A DNA stretch of 64,000 nt, taken from assembly GCA_016801845.1 (NCBI GenBank), contig CM028917.1:5029501-5093500 (forward strand), written 5' to 3'. Under the pieces are notes generated by a model that was not told where the DNA came from, did not search any database, and worked only from the letters and a program-made list of their open reading frames with translations. Position 1 is the stretch's first letter, and the number at the start of each line of letters is the position of its first letter. Source of the stretch: Polydactylus sextarius. Lineage: Eukaryota > Chordata > Actinopteri > Polynemidae. Positions 39,471 through 52,049 of the stretch are shown one piece after another. The position numbers were made by a program, and so were the translations under genes.

Positions 39471-41369
39471 GACTCATACACACACTAATTAGGAAGTCCA
39501 CACATGGCTGAGCGTCTGCCATAGAGGCAGACAACCATACACACAACCACACACATACAGATAGCTCTTTAGATGAAAAGTGTAGAAGACAGAACACACA
39601 TCGCTGTTTTGTATTACTGGGTCACACTGGCACCGAGCACTAGTCTTAGCTTGTTTTTGCTTTTAAAAACTTGTTATTTGCACAACATTTTTTAAGGTGT
39701 CCCATATCCCTAGAATCAGTACAATAAAAAGATTTGTTAAACTAATTCCTCACTTATTCTGGATCTGTAACTGCATGGTCTCATGTCAATGAGTTGACTG
39801 TCCCAAATAATATTTCTGTGCTCCTGAGAATCATAAATTCAATACTAACTATTGCATACGAACCCTACAACTTAAGCTGAAAGAAGCCTTTGAAATATGG
39901 GTCATTGGTTAATCACAGCTAACTGGGAAAACGCTTGACATTTAAACATTGTGTGCATTGTGTGTGAGTTATGTCACCTAACATGGACTGGGCTTGTCAA
40001 GCAGAGAGGAGAGTAGCATTTTTAGACATATGTGCAAGCTCACAGGATAATCCCAGGATCACTGATAGGTGATTAGCTATACCCACAACTGTCCTATAGT
40101 TCTCCTTCACTTAGCTTTCCCCATTTTCACATCAATTATGATATTGCACACATTATACAGTGAAAACATAGTTTATGTTCCTGAATCTTGCTCATTTTGG
40201 CCTTGAAACAATACACAAGTCTCACCTGTGCTTCCTGGTTACTGTCTGGATGATGAGCCAGGAGAGGTTAATGATGCTAAGGCATACAAAATAGATTTCT
40301 GCATTGAGATTGAGTATAGAATTTGAAGTTATTTAGAAGTGATTTTTAGACATTTTCCCTTTATACTGCACAGTTGTCACTGCATGCCACTGTTATTTTT
40401 TTACTATCAAGTAGTATAATTTCCAAACTCCTAGAAACGTTTGCCTTTATTCTGTCTAGGCTGAATGGAATATCCTGCAGGGGATAATGCTGCATCTGGA
40501 TGCCTACAGTATGTCAAAATGGAAAGCAACTGCCCCTGTGCTATGTAACCATACTCGTATGTTAGAACAATCTTGGAAAGAGAACAAATGCAAAGACATG
40601 GGTGCAGACATAAGAATGGGAAAACAGATGGAGAAAGCTAAGCTCAGTGTGACAGCTGGATTGATGTGATGGCATCTTTTTTCCTCACTCCTCTCTCTAC
40701 AGTGAACAGTCGTGAGTGAAGTGATAAGCCTCTTGCACAAACTTGGTAAAGTAAAACAGAAGCTGTCGATGGGGCTAGTCATATTAAGCCAATGAGTACA
40801 CATACACATACACACTTGTGTAACGCACAAGTGTAGCCACAGAGTGCAGCAGTCCAAAGTGACTCATAATTTCGTCACCCAGTTTGGCACCGATCGTTAA
40901 TTGTTTGCCACAGGAGCAATTATGTCAGTGAGGCTCATGATTGGCCTTTTACTGCACAGCAGTCAACACGACCAAATCAGTCAGTCTGCAAAACTCAGTG
41001 GAGACTTCATAGAATCATTCAGTGATTAAGTGCTATTGTTGACTATAGTTGATTGTTAATCTATAATAGTAAATAAACAAGTTGATGAACGTTTAACATT
41101 TGAATTTCGTTATCTTCCTCTGAATTATAACGGTGATAATTTAGAAAGAAATATTTCTTTACGTACACTGAGGATGTATGATGCCGATGTCCTACAATTA
41201 GAATTCTTTAGTAGCATTAAACTCAAGGGTATAAAAATCCCAGTGGCCATTCTGACATGTTTCCCTGAGGCTACCACAAGACTCCCGATTCTGTTGCATA
41301 TTATTTTCAAAAGAATGCAGCATGTCTGGTCAAAAAAAAAAAAACTTGAATGTGGAGAGGTGATGTCAC
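39471..41369. other. Unannotated sequence
   Basis: No gene or clear transposon. The 117-codon minus-strand frame at 40504-40857 has no recognisable domain. Confidence 0.45.
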
Positions 41370-41383
41370 ATGCTAATTAGCAT
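41370..41383. promoter_or_regulatory. Palindromic homeodomain/POU-like site
   Basis: ATGCTAATTAGCAT is a perfect 14-base palindrome containing TAATTA, with ATGCTAAT (close to the POU octamer) on each strand. Binding is inference. Confidence 0.35.
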
Positions 41384-41696
41384 ACTGAAGATGTCTAAGG
41401 TTTGATCTATAAATTGCCAGATTTCTTGCCAGGTATTTTTTTTTTTGGAGATAAAGGTGCTAAACGGGTAAAGAAAAATAAGTAAATCCAGAGACAAAGT
41501 CACTAAATTGACAATTCTGGCTGTTGCCGGTGGGAAACACATCTATGCAATGATTACTTCCTCCTCTGAATGGACCTTATACTGTGAATGTGATTTGTGA
41601 TGTCACTGAAATAATCTGCAAAATATGGAAATGTCTGAGTTATTTGTGCTTTATACTCGTTTGTCCAGACTGTGTTCAATGACAGATACATTTGGT

Positions 41697-41700
<4 letters not shown>

Positions 41701-41732
<32 letters not shown>
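41701..41732 (+). repeat. Poly(A) run, 32 A
   Basis: Longest homopolymer in the window. No SINE or LINE body recognised upstream. Confidence 0.97.
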
Positions 41733-41736
<4 letters not shown>

Positions 41737-41778
41737 AGTATCCTTTCAACACGTCAACACAGTCACAATAAAGTACAG

Positions 41779-41816
41779 TATTCTCAAATATCAGAAAATA
41801 CTGATATTTGAGAATA
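41779..41816. repeat. 16-bp perfect hairpin
   Basis: TATTCTCAAATATCAG at 41779-41794 is the exact reverse complement of 41801-41816, with the loop AAAATA. AT-rich. Too short for a typical pre-miRNA. Confidence 0.97.
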
Positions 41817-42636
41817 TTTTATTTCTATTTTCAATTATCTGGAATACTCCGAGTAAGTAAGATAAAATACATTTCCACCATATCTCCACTAAGGAGGTAG
41901 GACCTTAACATCCAGGTAAGGACATGTCCAACCTTGCATGTCAAAGTTGGGTTAAATCTTCAGTCAGACCTCAGGGGGCAGACACTCTCATAAAGAAGTG
42001 AAGAACAGAACAAGGAGGTCTGGAGCTGACATTTTTTTTTGTTTTTTTCTGAAGCTATCTGACAAACACGTCCACTTCATGCAGTGAGTGATGAGATGTG
42101 TGGAGGTGAAAACAGCAGGAACAGTCGAGATTCTGTCTCAAGCTCTCTCTTTTCATTCTTCACAAAATGAAAAAGAGAGATGTCCTCATCTTTCAGTCAT
42201 CCATCTTCTATCAATCTTTCACACTTACACTTGCGAAGTCAATCCACCATCTATTAAGAGTAAAATTTCATTCCAACAAACATGTTTTTCGCAATATTTA
42301 AAATAATAATAATAATTTAGGCAAGCAATCTCTCTGCAGACCTGAAATAATTTGTATAAATACACATTTACTTCTCAGCTTCTCACACAGAGGCTCAAAA
42401 ACACAGTGGTCGTCACAACTGGTCACAAACCACCACAGTATCGTCTTTAGTGATTTTTTCATGGTTAATAGTGGGATTGCTGCAAAAGCAAGCATTCTGA
42501 TATTCCACTATATGAGTATTTTTCCTCCTTAAAAAAAATGGAGGAGTTCTTCAAATGCTCAGAATCCTTCTCCTTTTTGAATTGTAACTGCAGCAAAATC
42601 ATTATTGCATTTAAAATGTTGTGATGTTTCATAACT
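41817..42636. other. Unannotated sequence
   Basis: No gene seen; a short AATAATAAT run near 42302. Confidence 0.5.
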
Positions 42637-43050
42637 AGGGATGTCTGATAATATCAGCCAACCAATATTATCGACCCAATATCAGCATAATTATGTAGTA
42701 TCTGTAAGGATCATTATTGGTTTTTCCTCTGATAATGAAAACCCGATAACGTAATGTGTGGGTTTTGCCAAATGTGCTGGAATAAATGCTTGTGGGTCCT
42801 GAGATGTTTACTGTTGCGCGATTAATGAAGTTGTCAAACCGCACCGGGAGGCAAAACAACAACTAATAGTACACAGTAAGGTGGGTAATGTGTTAATTGC
42901 ACCACAGGAGATATGTGATGTGACCTAAAATTAGTTTTTGGTTAAAATGCCTGCACATATAGATATCTGTTGATATCGGAATTGGAAATAAAGTGTTTGG
43001 ACAATATCGGCATATTGGATATCGGCAAAAAGTCAATATCAGACATCTCT
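42637..43050. mobile_element. hAT-like miniature DNA element
   Basis: The terminal inverted repeats are AGGGATGTCTGATA (42637-42650) and TATCAGACATCTCT (43037-43050), agreeing at 13 of 14 positions. Inside each end are repeated GATATCGG/CCGATAT words (ATATCGGCATATTGGATATC). This is the make-up of fish hAT-like miniature elements with CAGGGATGTCxxGAT ends. About 414 bases, no transposase. An 8-base target duplication is not visible. Confidence 0.8.
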
Positions 43051-43052
43051 GT

Positions 43053-44287
43053 TTAAAACTGCATGTTAGACAGGTCACATGACCCACACCAACTAGTCAG
43101 CTGTTTCAAATATAGCTTTAGCTCACACCTTACATATAGTATTAAAAGAAATGTGATGTTTCATGCAGTGTGAGGACTTGATTGACAGGACTTTCAGTTC
43201 TTGAACCGTCAGTCGATTAACAAAACTGCAAGACCAGTCGCTAATAACTTCATCAACACAAATGACACATGTAGATTTCCAGCAAAGTCACTGAATGTGG
43301 GGACATGTCAGCAACACAAACTATTGTGGTTGTGTTAATGAGTCCTCTTCAGTGGGCACTGTACATTTTCACTGCTTCAGCCTGATTGGTGGATTATCTT
43401 TTCAGCAGTGTTTGGACGCAAATTCATTGACACAGCAAAAAATCCCACTGCTGTGTGCAATTACAGAATTAAAAACTACTGTGTGCTAATTCAAGATTTA
43501 TCTTGAAGATGGCTCACTCTTGATTCAGTTGGACAATCTTGTCAGTATGGGCACCATTTATAAAACTGTACTGGATATGGTCACTATGGTCACAGCAGAT
43601 TTTTGTTGTCCAAATTATGAATTATCATGATAATGATAAATGTAAGATCACAAAATTTCAGTATCATTATGGAATTTGTCACATTTAATCTATGTTTACA
43701 ATATTTCACAAGTTTTATAGCCAAGATAATCAAATATTGAAAAACAAACCATTAACATACTACTTGATTTAAAACATATTGTACTGGACTCCTATGCATT
43801 TATTAATTCTGAAAAGGATATGAAATATCATGAATCTGATGTGTTGGTGATGACAGTGATGTTATTTTGATGATTATTGAAAGTAGCTGACAAGAAAGCT
43901 TGTACAATCTGTTTGTGATTCATGGTGGCTTCCATTGTTATGATGGTGTTACCCACTGTATTTATAAGGTTACTTTACACTGAATAAAACCCAGTGGTAA
44001 TCCTGTGTGGTTCCAGGTGGAGAAACTATTCAGTGCAGGATAATTGCTGATAAAATCAGGAACATACAGCTCATCTTCACACAGAATTTTAACCAGAACA
44101 CATCCTGCTTTATGCAGAAATCATTTTTCCACGTAAGGATGTCTGGAAATAAATCACACAGATAAAAGTATGTGTGTGAGTGTGTGTGTGGGGCCATCCT
44201 TCCATAGCAATATGGCTGGCACTGACAGCTGTGGCAGTTCCAGTTATTGAGTCGATGGGTAATTGGTCTCACAGGAGAGAAACGAGG

Positions 44288-44288
<1 letters not shown>
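43053..44288. other. Unannotated sequence
   Basis: No gene or clear transposon; a short GTGTGTGAGTGTGTGTGTG at about 44170. Confidence 0.5.

Positions 44289-44322
<34 letters not shown>
44289..44322. repeat. (GT)n microsatellite
   Basis: Seventeen GT units, then GAGCGCGCG. Confidence 0.97.
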
Positions 44323-44324
<2 letters not shown>

Positions 44325-45603
44325 CGCGCGTGTGCTTGCACTCTTGTGCAAATGTGTATTTCAAATGTTAATGTGCATGTAGCATATACGTGTGCATCAG
44401 TCAGCGCAAGGAGTAAGACGATGCTCCATCTTAAAAATTACCCAAGAGGAGACTATCACAACTGAACACTTGTATGGTTGAGCACCATTTGTCACCCATT
44501 TAGGAAAGATAGATGGCAAGCACCATCCTTTGACTGACAGAAAAAGTATTTCTGCTCAGAAAGAAAGACATAAAAGAATTTATGTTGGGTAAAGACAAAG
44601 AATATGTACAGTGGTTAGGGTTCCTACACACATAAAGATCACGATGAACAGGTAGAAGTGGTTGGTAGATGGTAAGCTGCGTTCTTAGACACCTGTGTTC
44701 ATGTGAAGGCTGACTGGAGCATAAAAAGTAAAACAGAACGACATCTTCATTTGAACTCTAACCACTGCCAAAAATACGAGAGATCAGAGTTAAAGACCCT
44801 CCTACACAGAGCACAACTTACTACACAGACAGAAGGGTGAAGCGAGGGAGGTGCAGCAGGTGGAAGGAGTACTCCAGTTTATTGATGTATCCAGACTGGA
44901 TGTGAAGTGAATTGTTCACATCGTGTGATTACAAAGAAAATCAAGGCAAAGATGGAAACGCATGTCAATTTCAAAGGCAGGCAAAGAAACATGAAGCCAT
45001 GTTTACAAGTTAAAACTATTTAAATATAAGTGATGCATACCCAGCTTTACTTTTTAAAATCATACCACTTTGATGAAGACTTTAAACTAGTAATCAAAAC
45101 CATAAACCATACACATTAAACATTTGCTGAGGTAATAAATCAATTGAGAAGATGTATTACAACCAGTGGTCATCTCATGCAGGCACTACATATATTTTAT
45201 ATACAGCCTACAGTGTCAAGAAATGAAAACATGTTAATCAATTATGCAACACACCAGGAAGCTGGCAAAGTGGAACTGTCAAGCAATGAAGGCTTGTAAT
45301 AGCTGCCATCCATGTTGCATATTTGAGGACTGGTTTGACAGAACTAGGTAGCTTTGGGATTTCACTCTTAATCCAACGTGTATTAACATCAGAGAAGAAG
45401 AATGACTCAGGAGATTTTGTATATATTGTGCATGTGTGTCAGTGTGTGTGTGTGTTTAAACAAGTATGATACTATGTATTGCAGAGGCCACAACTAAACG
45501 AATCTCTGCTTGAAGATGAAGAAGTTATTTACTGGGTGGATTTCAAGGTGTCAGCCCTAAGGGTAGTTGAGTAAGAGTCTTAGAGAGATCAGGCTTGCTA
45601 ACG
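44323..45603. other. Unannotated sequence
   Basis: No gene seen. Confidence 0.5.
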
Positions 45604-45643
45604 CTCACACACACACACACACACACGCTCACTCACACACACA
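45604..45643. repeat. Interrupted (CA)n microsatellite
   Basis: CA run with two CT interruptions. Confidence 0.93.
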
Positions 45644-46194
45644 GCTCCATATCAACAGTGGTCAGAGACACTGAGCTTCTGTGTGTATCACGGCTGAGCC
45701 CTTTGAAGTGCGGCACCATTTTGCATGCTGCTGTTCCTTTCACCCTTTCTTTCTTCTTTCTACACACACAGAGCCAGTTTAGGGAAATGTCCAATTTATC
45801 TAATGTGTTCAGCGCATGTTGTACTGCCAGACTCCATCTGGCCTGGGCCAGTTTCTAACCAAGGACCAGCCAGGATGCAACATCAAACGACATATAAAAC
45901 CCTCTTATTGGCTGCCCAGCTTAATTCTTCTGTGTCTGTGTTTACGTGTGTCTGGAGAGAGCATGTTTGCAAGTCATAGTCCTGAGTTACTTAATAATAA
46001 AAAGAACTTACAATGTCTGGGCTGCTCTTTGTTATATTATGAATTCTTTAACCAGGAAAAAAAATGAATGACCCCTTTGATTGTGGAGCTAAATTTATTT
46101 GGTTTTGTAGAACGTGCAACTGATATTATGGTTAAAGTTGACATTTGACTTTTTGCATAGAAAATATCATCACTTTTTCATGCTCAAAGTAAGA
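45644..46194. other. Unannotated sequence
   Basis: Overlapping short frames between 45725 and 46067 without domains. Confidence 0.45.
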
Positions 46195-46600
46195 GTATCT
46201 TTGGTTTGGGAGCTTCAGCATTGTTTCTCTGTTGTTTACAGATGATGTGGTTCTGTTGGATTCATCACATAATGTCTTCCAGCACATACTGGGACAGTTT
46301 GCAGTTGAGTGAGAAGTGGCTAAAATGAGAGTAAGCACCATAAAGACAGAGGCCACATTTCTCTGCCAGAAAGTGGTAATTGTCACTTCCTAGTTGGAAG
46401 TGGGAAAAAAAATTCGGCCACAAGTGAAGGTGTTTAAATATCTCAGGGTCTTATTCAGTAGTCTGGTTTCTGCTGCACTGGACTGTTGTGGCAAAGGGTT
46501 AGCAGAGTCAAAAGGTCAAGCTCTTCACTTACAAGTCGATCTAAATTCTGAATTCGGCTACAGTCATAAGCTTCAGGTCACAAAGTGTTCCTAAGATATC
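46195..46600 (+). mobile_element. LINE fragment, reverse transcriptase catalytic region
   Basis: TCTCTGTTGTTTACAGATGA (46226-46245) encodes the damaged (F/Y)ADD catalytic core of a LINE reverse transcriptase: the consensus LFADDVVLL is read as a TT-TAC-AGATGATGTGGTTCTG string. Next come the CQKVV and SLVGSGK-like parts. From 46394 the frame EVGKKIRPQVKVFKYLRVLF matches the consensus EVLPQVEEFKYLGVLF. This is the family whose 3' ends lie at 5.9, 31.2 and 36.6 kb. The last part includes GTCACAAAGTGTTCCTAAG. Dead through frameshifts and stops. Confidence 0.88.
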
Positions 46601-47138
46601 ATTTTCACGAAAATCAAATGTACAGACAGAAATCTTTTTCTCAAATATGTCTTCGCGATTGCCAGTCTTTGACTAATACCATTCTGAACTGCAATGAGTT
46701 GATACTGAGTCTCCAGATTAGACTGTGTTATTTGACATTACATGAACAGCAAACATACCAGGTCAATTTTTACAAATGACACCATGCTGTCAACATCCAC
46801 TGCTGTTCTCCCAAGGTCCATCGTGTTCAAAGAACATTCAGCTTCTCATGTTTCTAGTTCTTTTCCTTGTGTAACTGCTAACTGAGGGTGTTGTGCAACT
46901 TTCAGTGGGCTCCAATGCCCCTGAACGCCAACTAACAGTGTCTGCGTGGGACTGAACAACACACCAAAAGCTACACCTAAGCATCTGGCAATTCTGATGG
47001 GAGATAGTGCCATTTTTACAAGATCAAACAGGCGGATGTTTAATAATGCACTTTTTTTTCACAGCCTCCTTTTTCTCAGGAAGACTAATGTTTCCTTTCA
47101 AACACATTAGCATTTTGATAAGCCCAGCTGAAGACCTT

Positions 47139-47139
<1 letters not shown>
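46601..47139. other. Unannotated sequence
   Basis: Nothing recognisable. Confidence 0.5.

Positions 47140-47172
<33 letters not shown>
47140..47172. repeat. (CT)n microsatellite
   Basis: Sixteen CT units. Confidence 0.97.
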
Positions 47173-47174
<2 letters not shown>

Positions 47175-47402
47175 CTGGAGTGATAAGGAGCTGCAGTACG
47201 GCCTTATGACAGCATGGAGTAATTGGAACGCAGCATGGGAGAAATCAGCTTTTATAAAGGAGTAAAGAGGTAAAGAGAAAAACCTCTTTCAGGTGGATAA
47301 AGTTTGCTGATTCGGTAAGTAGGGAAATCAAGTGAATGAAAGACTAAGACAGGCTCTCTGTATGACACTGCTGGTGAAAGAGTGGCAGAGCGGGAGAGAT
47401 TT

Positions 47403-47419
47403 AAAAAAAAAAAAAAAAA
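47403..47419 (+). repeat. Poly(A) run, 17 A
   Basis: Homopolymer, no retroelement body recognised. Confidence 0.9.
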
Positions 47420-47479
47420 TGGTGGATGATTCAGTCACTTGCTGATGTAAGGAGTTTATTGAAGGTGGTATTCAAGTCC

Positions 47480-47720
47480 TCACGCTCGATTTGTCTGCAG
47501 AGAGCTTTCCTCGCTTTAAAGATGGCTCTGCACTAATTATGTTAAGAGGCCAGCATCAGCTCTGGCTTTTCCCCCCACAGCATATCATTTATGTAATTGT
47601 GCAGGTGGGTCATGGTAGCACATGTCAGGTGTGGCAGAAGGCACAGATGTCACACCTGACCAGGCTGTACAGCTCAATGACCTTGATAGGAAGGAAGGAA
47701 GGAAGTTGTTATCCATGAGA
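47480..47720. promoter_or_regulatory. Candidate conserved block with a splice-like pair
   Basis: Has E-box words (CAGGTG, CACCTG on both strands near 47602, 47628 and 47655), CATATCATTTATGTAATTG, and no transposon character. A pyrimidine tract with AG (TTTTCCCCCCACAG, ending 47580) is followed after exactly 24 bases by CAG/GTGGGT (47602-47610), so a 24-nt microexon at 47581-47604 is conceivable (frame HIIYVIVQ). It may equally be an enhancer. A short (GGAA)n closes the block. Confidence 0.25.
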
Positions 47721-48500
47721 TGAAGAATCTGTTTCCCAAATACCAGTGTTGATATATTAAACTCTGCTCTGCAAGTAACAAATTTTCTATTAACATGCCA
47801 TTACTGATCAGGTGTTGCTGGTGTTTCTTCCACATGTGGCCTAAAGTCATTACTAAGACACATATACTAGACTGCCCATGCTAAAGCAAGCTCTCTAACC
47901 CATTAATTTAAAGAACTCTTGTTTATTACATGTTGTATTTAACACAGTTAGTTAGTAAGATCTAACGAAAAGTGATTTTAATATTAGCTCCATGACTGCT
48001 CATAAGTAAAAAAAAAAAAATCACAAATATTATACCTGCAGTGTAGAACTTTTGGCAGTGAGAATAATTATATTTGGGCAGAGCAAAGCTTAAAGCCTAG
48101 GTGAAATATTTATGCCAAAACCAATGACCCCTAGATTTGGTCATGGTGCTGGTGGTAACACCTTTTTCCCAATGTCCTTAGGCAGCAGCTAAGGATTCAT
48201 TCTAACATCACCCCTTTTTCTCACAAATTTGACAAGCTGTGTGCTTGCCCTGTATATGAATGTCAGCAATCCTGCTGTGATACTCTTCCTTCACCTCTAC
48301 TAGTATCTCCCTCTGAATGTTTTCTCCTCAGTATTAATCCTGACATTTTATGACTTCACCAGCAGTCAAATGTTTCACTCATCCAGAGAAATATCTCAAC
48401 AACCCCTAATTATATTGTAATGGCTTTTGAGTAGATATGCATGGTCCTCCAAGAATGAATCAATATGACTTTGGTGATCACATGACTTTGTTTTCATTTG
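47721..48500. other. Unannotated sequence
   Basis: Nothing recognisable. Confidence 0.5.
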
Positions 48501-48524
48501 TTTTTTTTTTTTTTTTTTTTTTTT
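48501..48524 (-). repeat. Poly(T) run, 24 T
   Basis: Homopolymer; could be a reversed retroelement tail, but no body is recognised to its right. Confidence 0.95.
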
Positions 48525-49824
48525 CCTCTTTTTGAGGTTGTAAGTGAACTACCTCTGTTTGATCAAGCTTTTGGTCAGACACTGAATTTATCATATAGAG
48601 TTTTTCAGTCTTTGGTTTTGAGTGAGCATATGCTCCTTTTGTTTAGCTTCTACGACAGATTTGTTTTTTTTAACTCAAGCATGTCAACTACGCCTAATAC
48701 TGTGTGAGTGGTGTATTTTTGGAACAAAATATCTGCAAAATCATAAACTTATGTGTCCAATCCCCATGAGATGCAGAGCATGTTTAGCAGGATGAAGCAT
48801 TTAGTGTAACATACATCTATGTCTTACAGAGCCACTTGCAAAGACACCCTCTTTTTTTTGTACTTCTTTTGGGGTAGGTCTGGGTAAACCGAGAGACACA
48901 GCTTACAGCAATAAATTCGATGTAATTTTGTTCATATCCTATCTACCTCATATGTGATGCAGTTACACCTAGACACCCACATATCTCTACCACCTGCCTG
49001 CAACAGCACCTCAATCTCTGTGGCAAGAATTGATACTTAGTTTCAGCTGTTTTCAACGTTAATGCCAAGATAACAAATCTTGCAGTTGTTCCAAATTATG
49101 GAACTATGATTCCATACATAGTTCTCATTTAAATAGCTACAGGGCCATGGAACAGGTCTCATTGTACTCCTCATGAACCAAAGTCTTTTTTTGCTGGCCA
49201 GCACTTAAGCAATGACACTGACCCCCACACTGAGTCACCTTCACTCATTGCCAAGTAGCACACAACTAAAACACATTCGTGCCACATCATTGCATGTGTA
49301 TAATATCAACCAACACCACATTTAAATTGCAATGGTTACTGAGAGGGAGACTCTTCGCATACAAAATTCATGTGTGTAAAACTTAACAAAGCTGTAAATA
49401 TCTTGGAACTTGTTGGAAATTTGGATATACAGATGATGTCAGTCAACAATTCATCCTTTGATTTTCAGGAGAAGGCTAAAAGAAAATATGAATCCAGGAT
49501 TAGGTTAAAAAAAAAAGGAGACTCTCTTTTCCTCAGGTCTGCAGAGGAAGAGACGGCCCGATACTCTGATGAGCATCACCCTATTAAATCTCCATCCTGT
49601 CTTCCTGCCTCCTGTTCTCTCTGTGCTCATTAATATTGTGATTTAATGTTGCTGAATTCAATATTTCTGTTTCTGTTCTCAGAGCAGAAATGATTAAAGA
49701 CAGATTTGGTCACAGTCCTCCTAACCAGTGGCCACTATATTCCTGTTTTTGAACACAATATCTTCAAAGTTAAAAAATAAAACAAATAAAAGTTAATGGC
49801 AACAGTTGTGTAAAATGTCACATT
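48525..49824. other. Unannotated sequence
   Basis: No gene. The 87-codon frame at 49370-49633 has no recognisable domain. Confidence 0.45.
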
Positions 49825-49885
49825 TGAAGGCTCAGTGTGAAAAATGAAGTGGCATCTAGTGGTGAGGTTTCACAATATTGTGAAT
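49825..49885 (-). repeat. Fragment of a dispersed fish repeat
   Basis: GGCTCAGTGTGAAAAATGAA and GGCATCTAGTGGTGAGGTTT are the reversed end of a fish repeat (consensus end CCTCACCACTAGATG.CAC...CACACTGAACC). A longer relative lies at 61.32 kb. Confidence 0.6.
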
Positions 49886-50189
49886 TGTTTGGAAGAAGAA
49901 TGGATCAGGTGGATATGTATAATCACCTAAAACTAAGTCATATACACTTTAAAATGAATAGTGTCTTGAGATAGTGTTGTCTTCCTAAATTTATATCAAT
50001 ATGTTATAGCAGCATTACATAAAACTGACACCCTCCACTCCAAGAAATCCGTCCATCTCATCTCAATAGGGCAAACTCAGTATGAAAGAAAAGACTGGTA
50101 CATAGTAACTCTGCAGTTGTCATTAAGGTATGAGCTGCAGCAGTGTATCTGGCGCCTTGTGCTTACAGTGGAAAGCCCTCAATGGAGCT
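49886..50189. other. Unannotated sequence
   Basis: Nothing recognisable. Confidence 0.45.
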
Positions 50190-50430
50190 ACAACCAAACT
50201 GCAACTGCTCAGTGGTTTACTCAACAAAACCCTCACCAAATGTCCAGAATTTTACTGTCTACACTTCTACTCACCTCCATTATGACCCAGTCCTTTACAA
50301 CTTCCAATGGCATTCAGTCCAATACAGTCCTATGATTTCAAAATCTCCTCCCCTACACTCCTTTGCCATGCCCTTACCTGTCATCTGAAGTCCACGTATT
50401 CAAACACCATGAACATGAGTATGACCAAAC
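50190..50430 (+). mobile_element. L2-like LINE fragment, ORF2 C-terminal region
   Basis: CCAGAATTTTACTGTCTACA corresponds to (A)ARILTxT of the IQNSAARILT block, and TTCCAATGGCATTCAGTCCA followed by ATTTCAAAATCTCCTC to the LHWLPVQYRIDFKILL block found after the reverse transcriptase domain of L2-type LINEs. Frames shift repeatedly, and the four overlapping small frames here are pieces of it. Dead copy. Confidence 0.75.
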
Positions 50431-51444
50431 TCAGGATCTGGGGTTACTCCTGGTGGTTTGCTTATTCCTTTTCAAATACCCTCTTGAATTATATCAGATT
50501 GTTAAACGCCCTACTTTCCTTCAGCAGGCACTCAACTTAACAGACTGCAGTTTCAAACATCTACCTATGTAAAGCATAACTAGTCTTATCCTTTTCTGGT
50601 GCAATATCCTCATACAAAGAAAATACGAACAAAAGCTGTCAAGTAAAAAAGTACAATATTTTACTCAGTCCTTTGACAAAAAATTGGGAAAGAAGTATAC
50701 ACTGCAGTTTTTCCAGCCTAGACTTCCCATTTGCAAACAAAGCCAGTTGCTGAGTATGTCGTGTTTACATTTGTTGAACACATGACATGACTGATATGAC
50801 CTTTAGTCTGGGGCTATGATGCGTAATCTCCCCTAGCGCATGGCTCTGTCACTGCGGGTAGCTTAAGGTCAGCGCAGCTCTGCTGACAGGCTGCATGCTC
50901 AGTTAAGTTGCTAAATGCAGTGTAAGTACGGAGCAGAAGCTTGTCAAGTAAACTCCTCTCAGAAGATCAATTGCTCTTTTGTGACATTTTGATAGACATT
51001 CAGGATATCACAGGAGGATCCCTACAGGGATGATCTCCTCTGACAGCATTATGCAAAAGGGGGCTTTTAGTTGTCATACCACAGCAGCATCCGGTGATTG
51101 CTGGGCCAGAGCAGAGTACCATGGGAATTAGTCATGTTGTGACACAGAGAGGAGCTTAGCATGCTGAGTGAACACCAGGAGCATGAGTTGGTCAAGTTTG
51201 TCTTCTTCACAAAGATGCAATTAAATATCGGGAGAAAGCTTAGACTTCTAAGGTGAAATGAAGTAGTGAAGAATAACGTATTGCTCATGCTACATCTTTA
51301 GTAAAGATATAGTGTCACAGTCCATTTCGAGGGAAGGCAACACTGCCATGTTAATACTGCTTCTGCTTAGGTGCAAATCCTGACTAATGTCCAAACAGTT
51401 TGCATTTATTGAGCTGTTATTAAAACTGACTGGCAAAGTCTGGT
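50431..51444. other. Unannotated sequence
   Basis: A GC-richer, CG-containing stretch at about 50810-50950 is unlike its flanks but not identifiable. No gene. Confidence 0.45.
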
Positions 51445-51466
51445 AAAAAAAAAAAAAAAAAAAAAA
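51445..51466 (+). repeat. Poly(A) run, 22 A
   Basis: Homopolymer. Confidence 0.93.
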
Positions 51467-52049
51467 CTGAGATCACACTAGACTGAGGCAGAAAAGCTTC
51501 TGTTGCTGGATTACACTACGTATAAGCCTATATGAAGCAGCATATGACGAGCAAATTACTTTCTCATGGAGGTTCATTGGCAATCTTCTGTCTGTATTTC
51601 CTCCTAAAGGACATGCCTTTCTCAGAAAGTTGCTTTTGTATCAGATCATGATACAATCACTTGGCGATATCACCCATTTCAAATTATTGTTTAATTATTG
51701 TAGATCTGTACCAAACCTACATGGCAAAAACACCATTTAATTTCAATGTGCTGAAGGCTTGAATATTAGGAATGGAAGTATATTCGCAACATTGTTTTTT
51801 GAAATTGTTTTGTATTTTTCTTATAGCATAGCCATTAAATTTTTTTTTTTTCCAAAACCATTAATGTGACTATATAAAAGCAATGTGTCTAATCTGTGCT
51901 GACAGGTGACACATGTAAACATGTGTAAATTCAAGTGCCACAAAATCAGACCTGAGCCTATCAGAAGGGTCTTACATAGCTGATCCATCTATAACTTTCA
52001 ATCAGAAATGATTGTATATTTCCAAAACAGAGGCATGTCCCATCTAGTA
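51467..52049. other. Unannotated sequence
   Basis: Contains GGCGATATCACCCAT at about 51663, resembling the end of fish hAT-like elements, without a second terminus. Confidence 0.4.
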
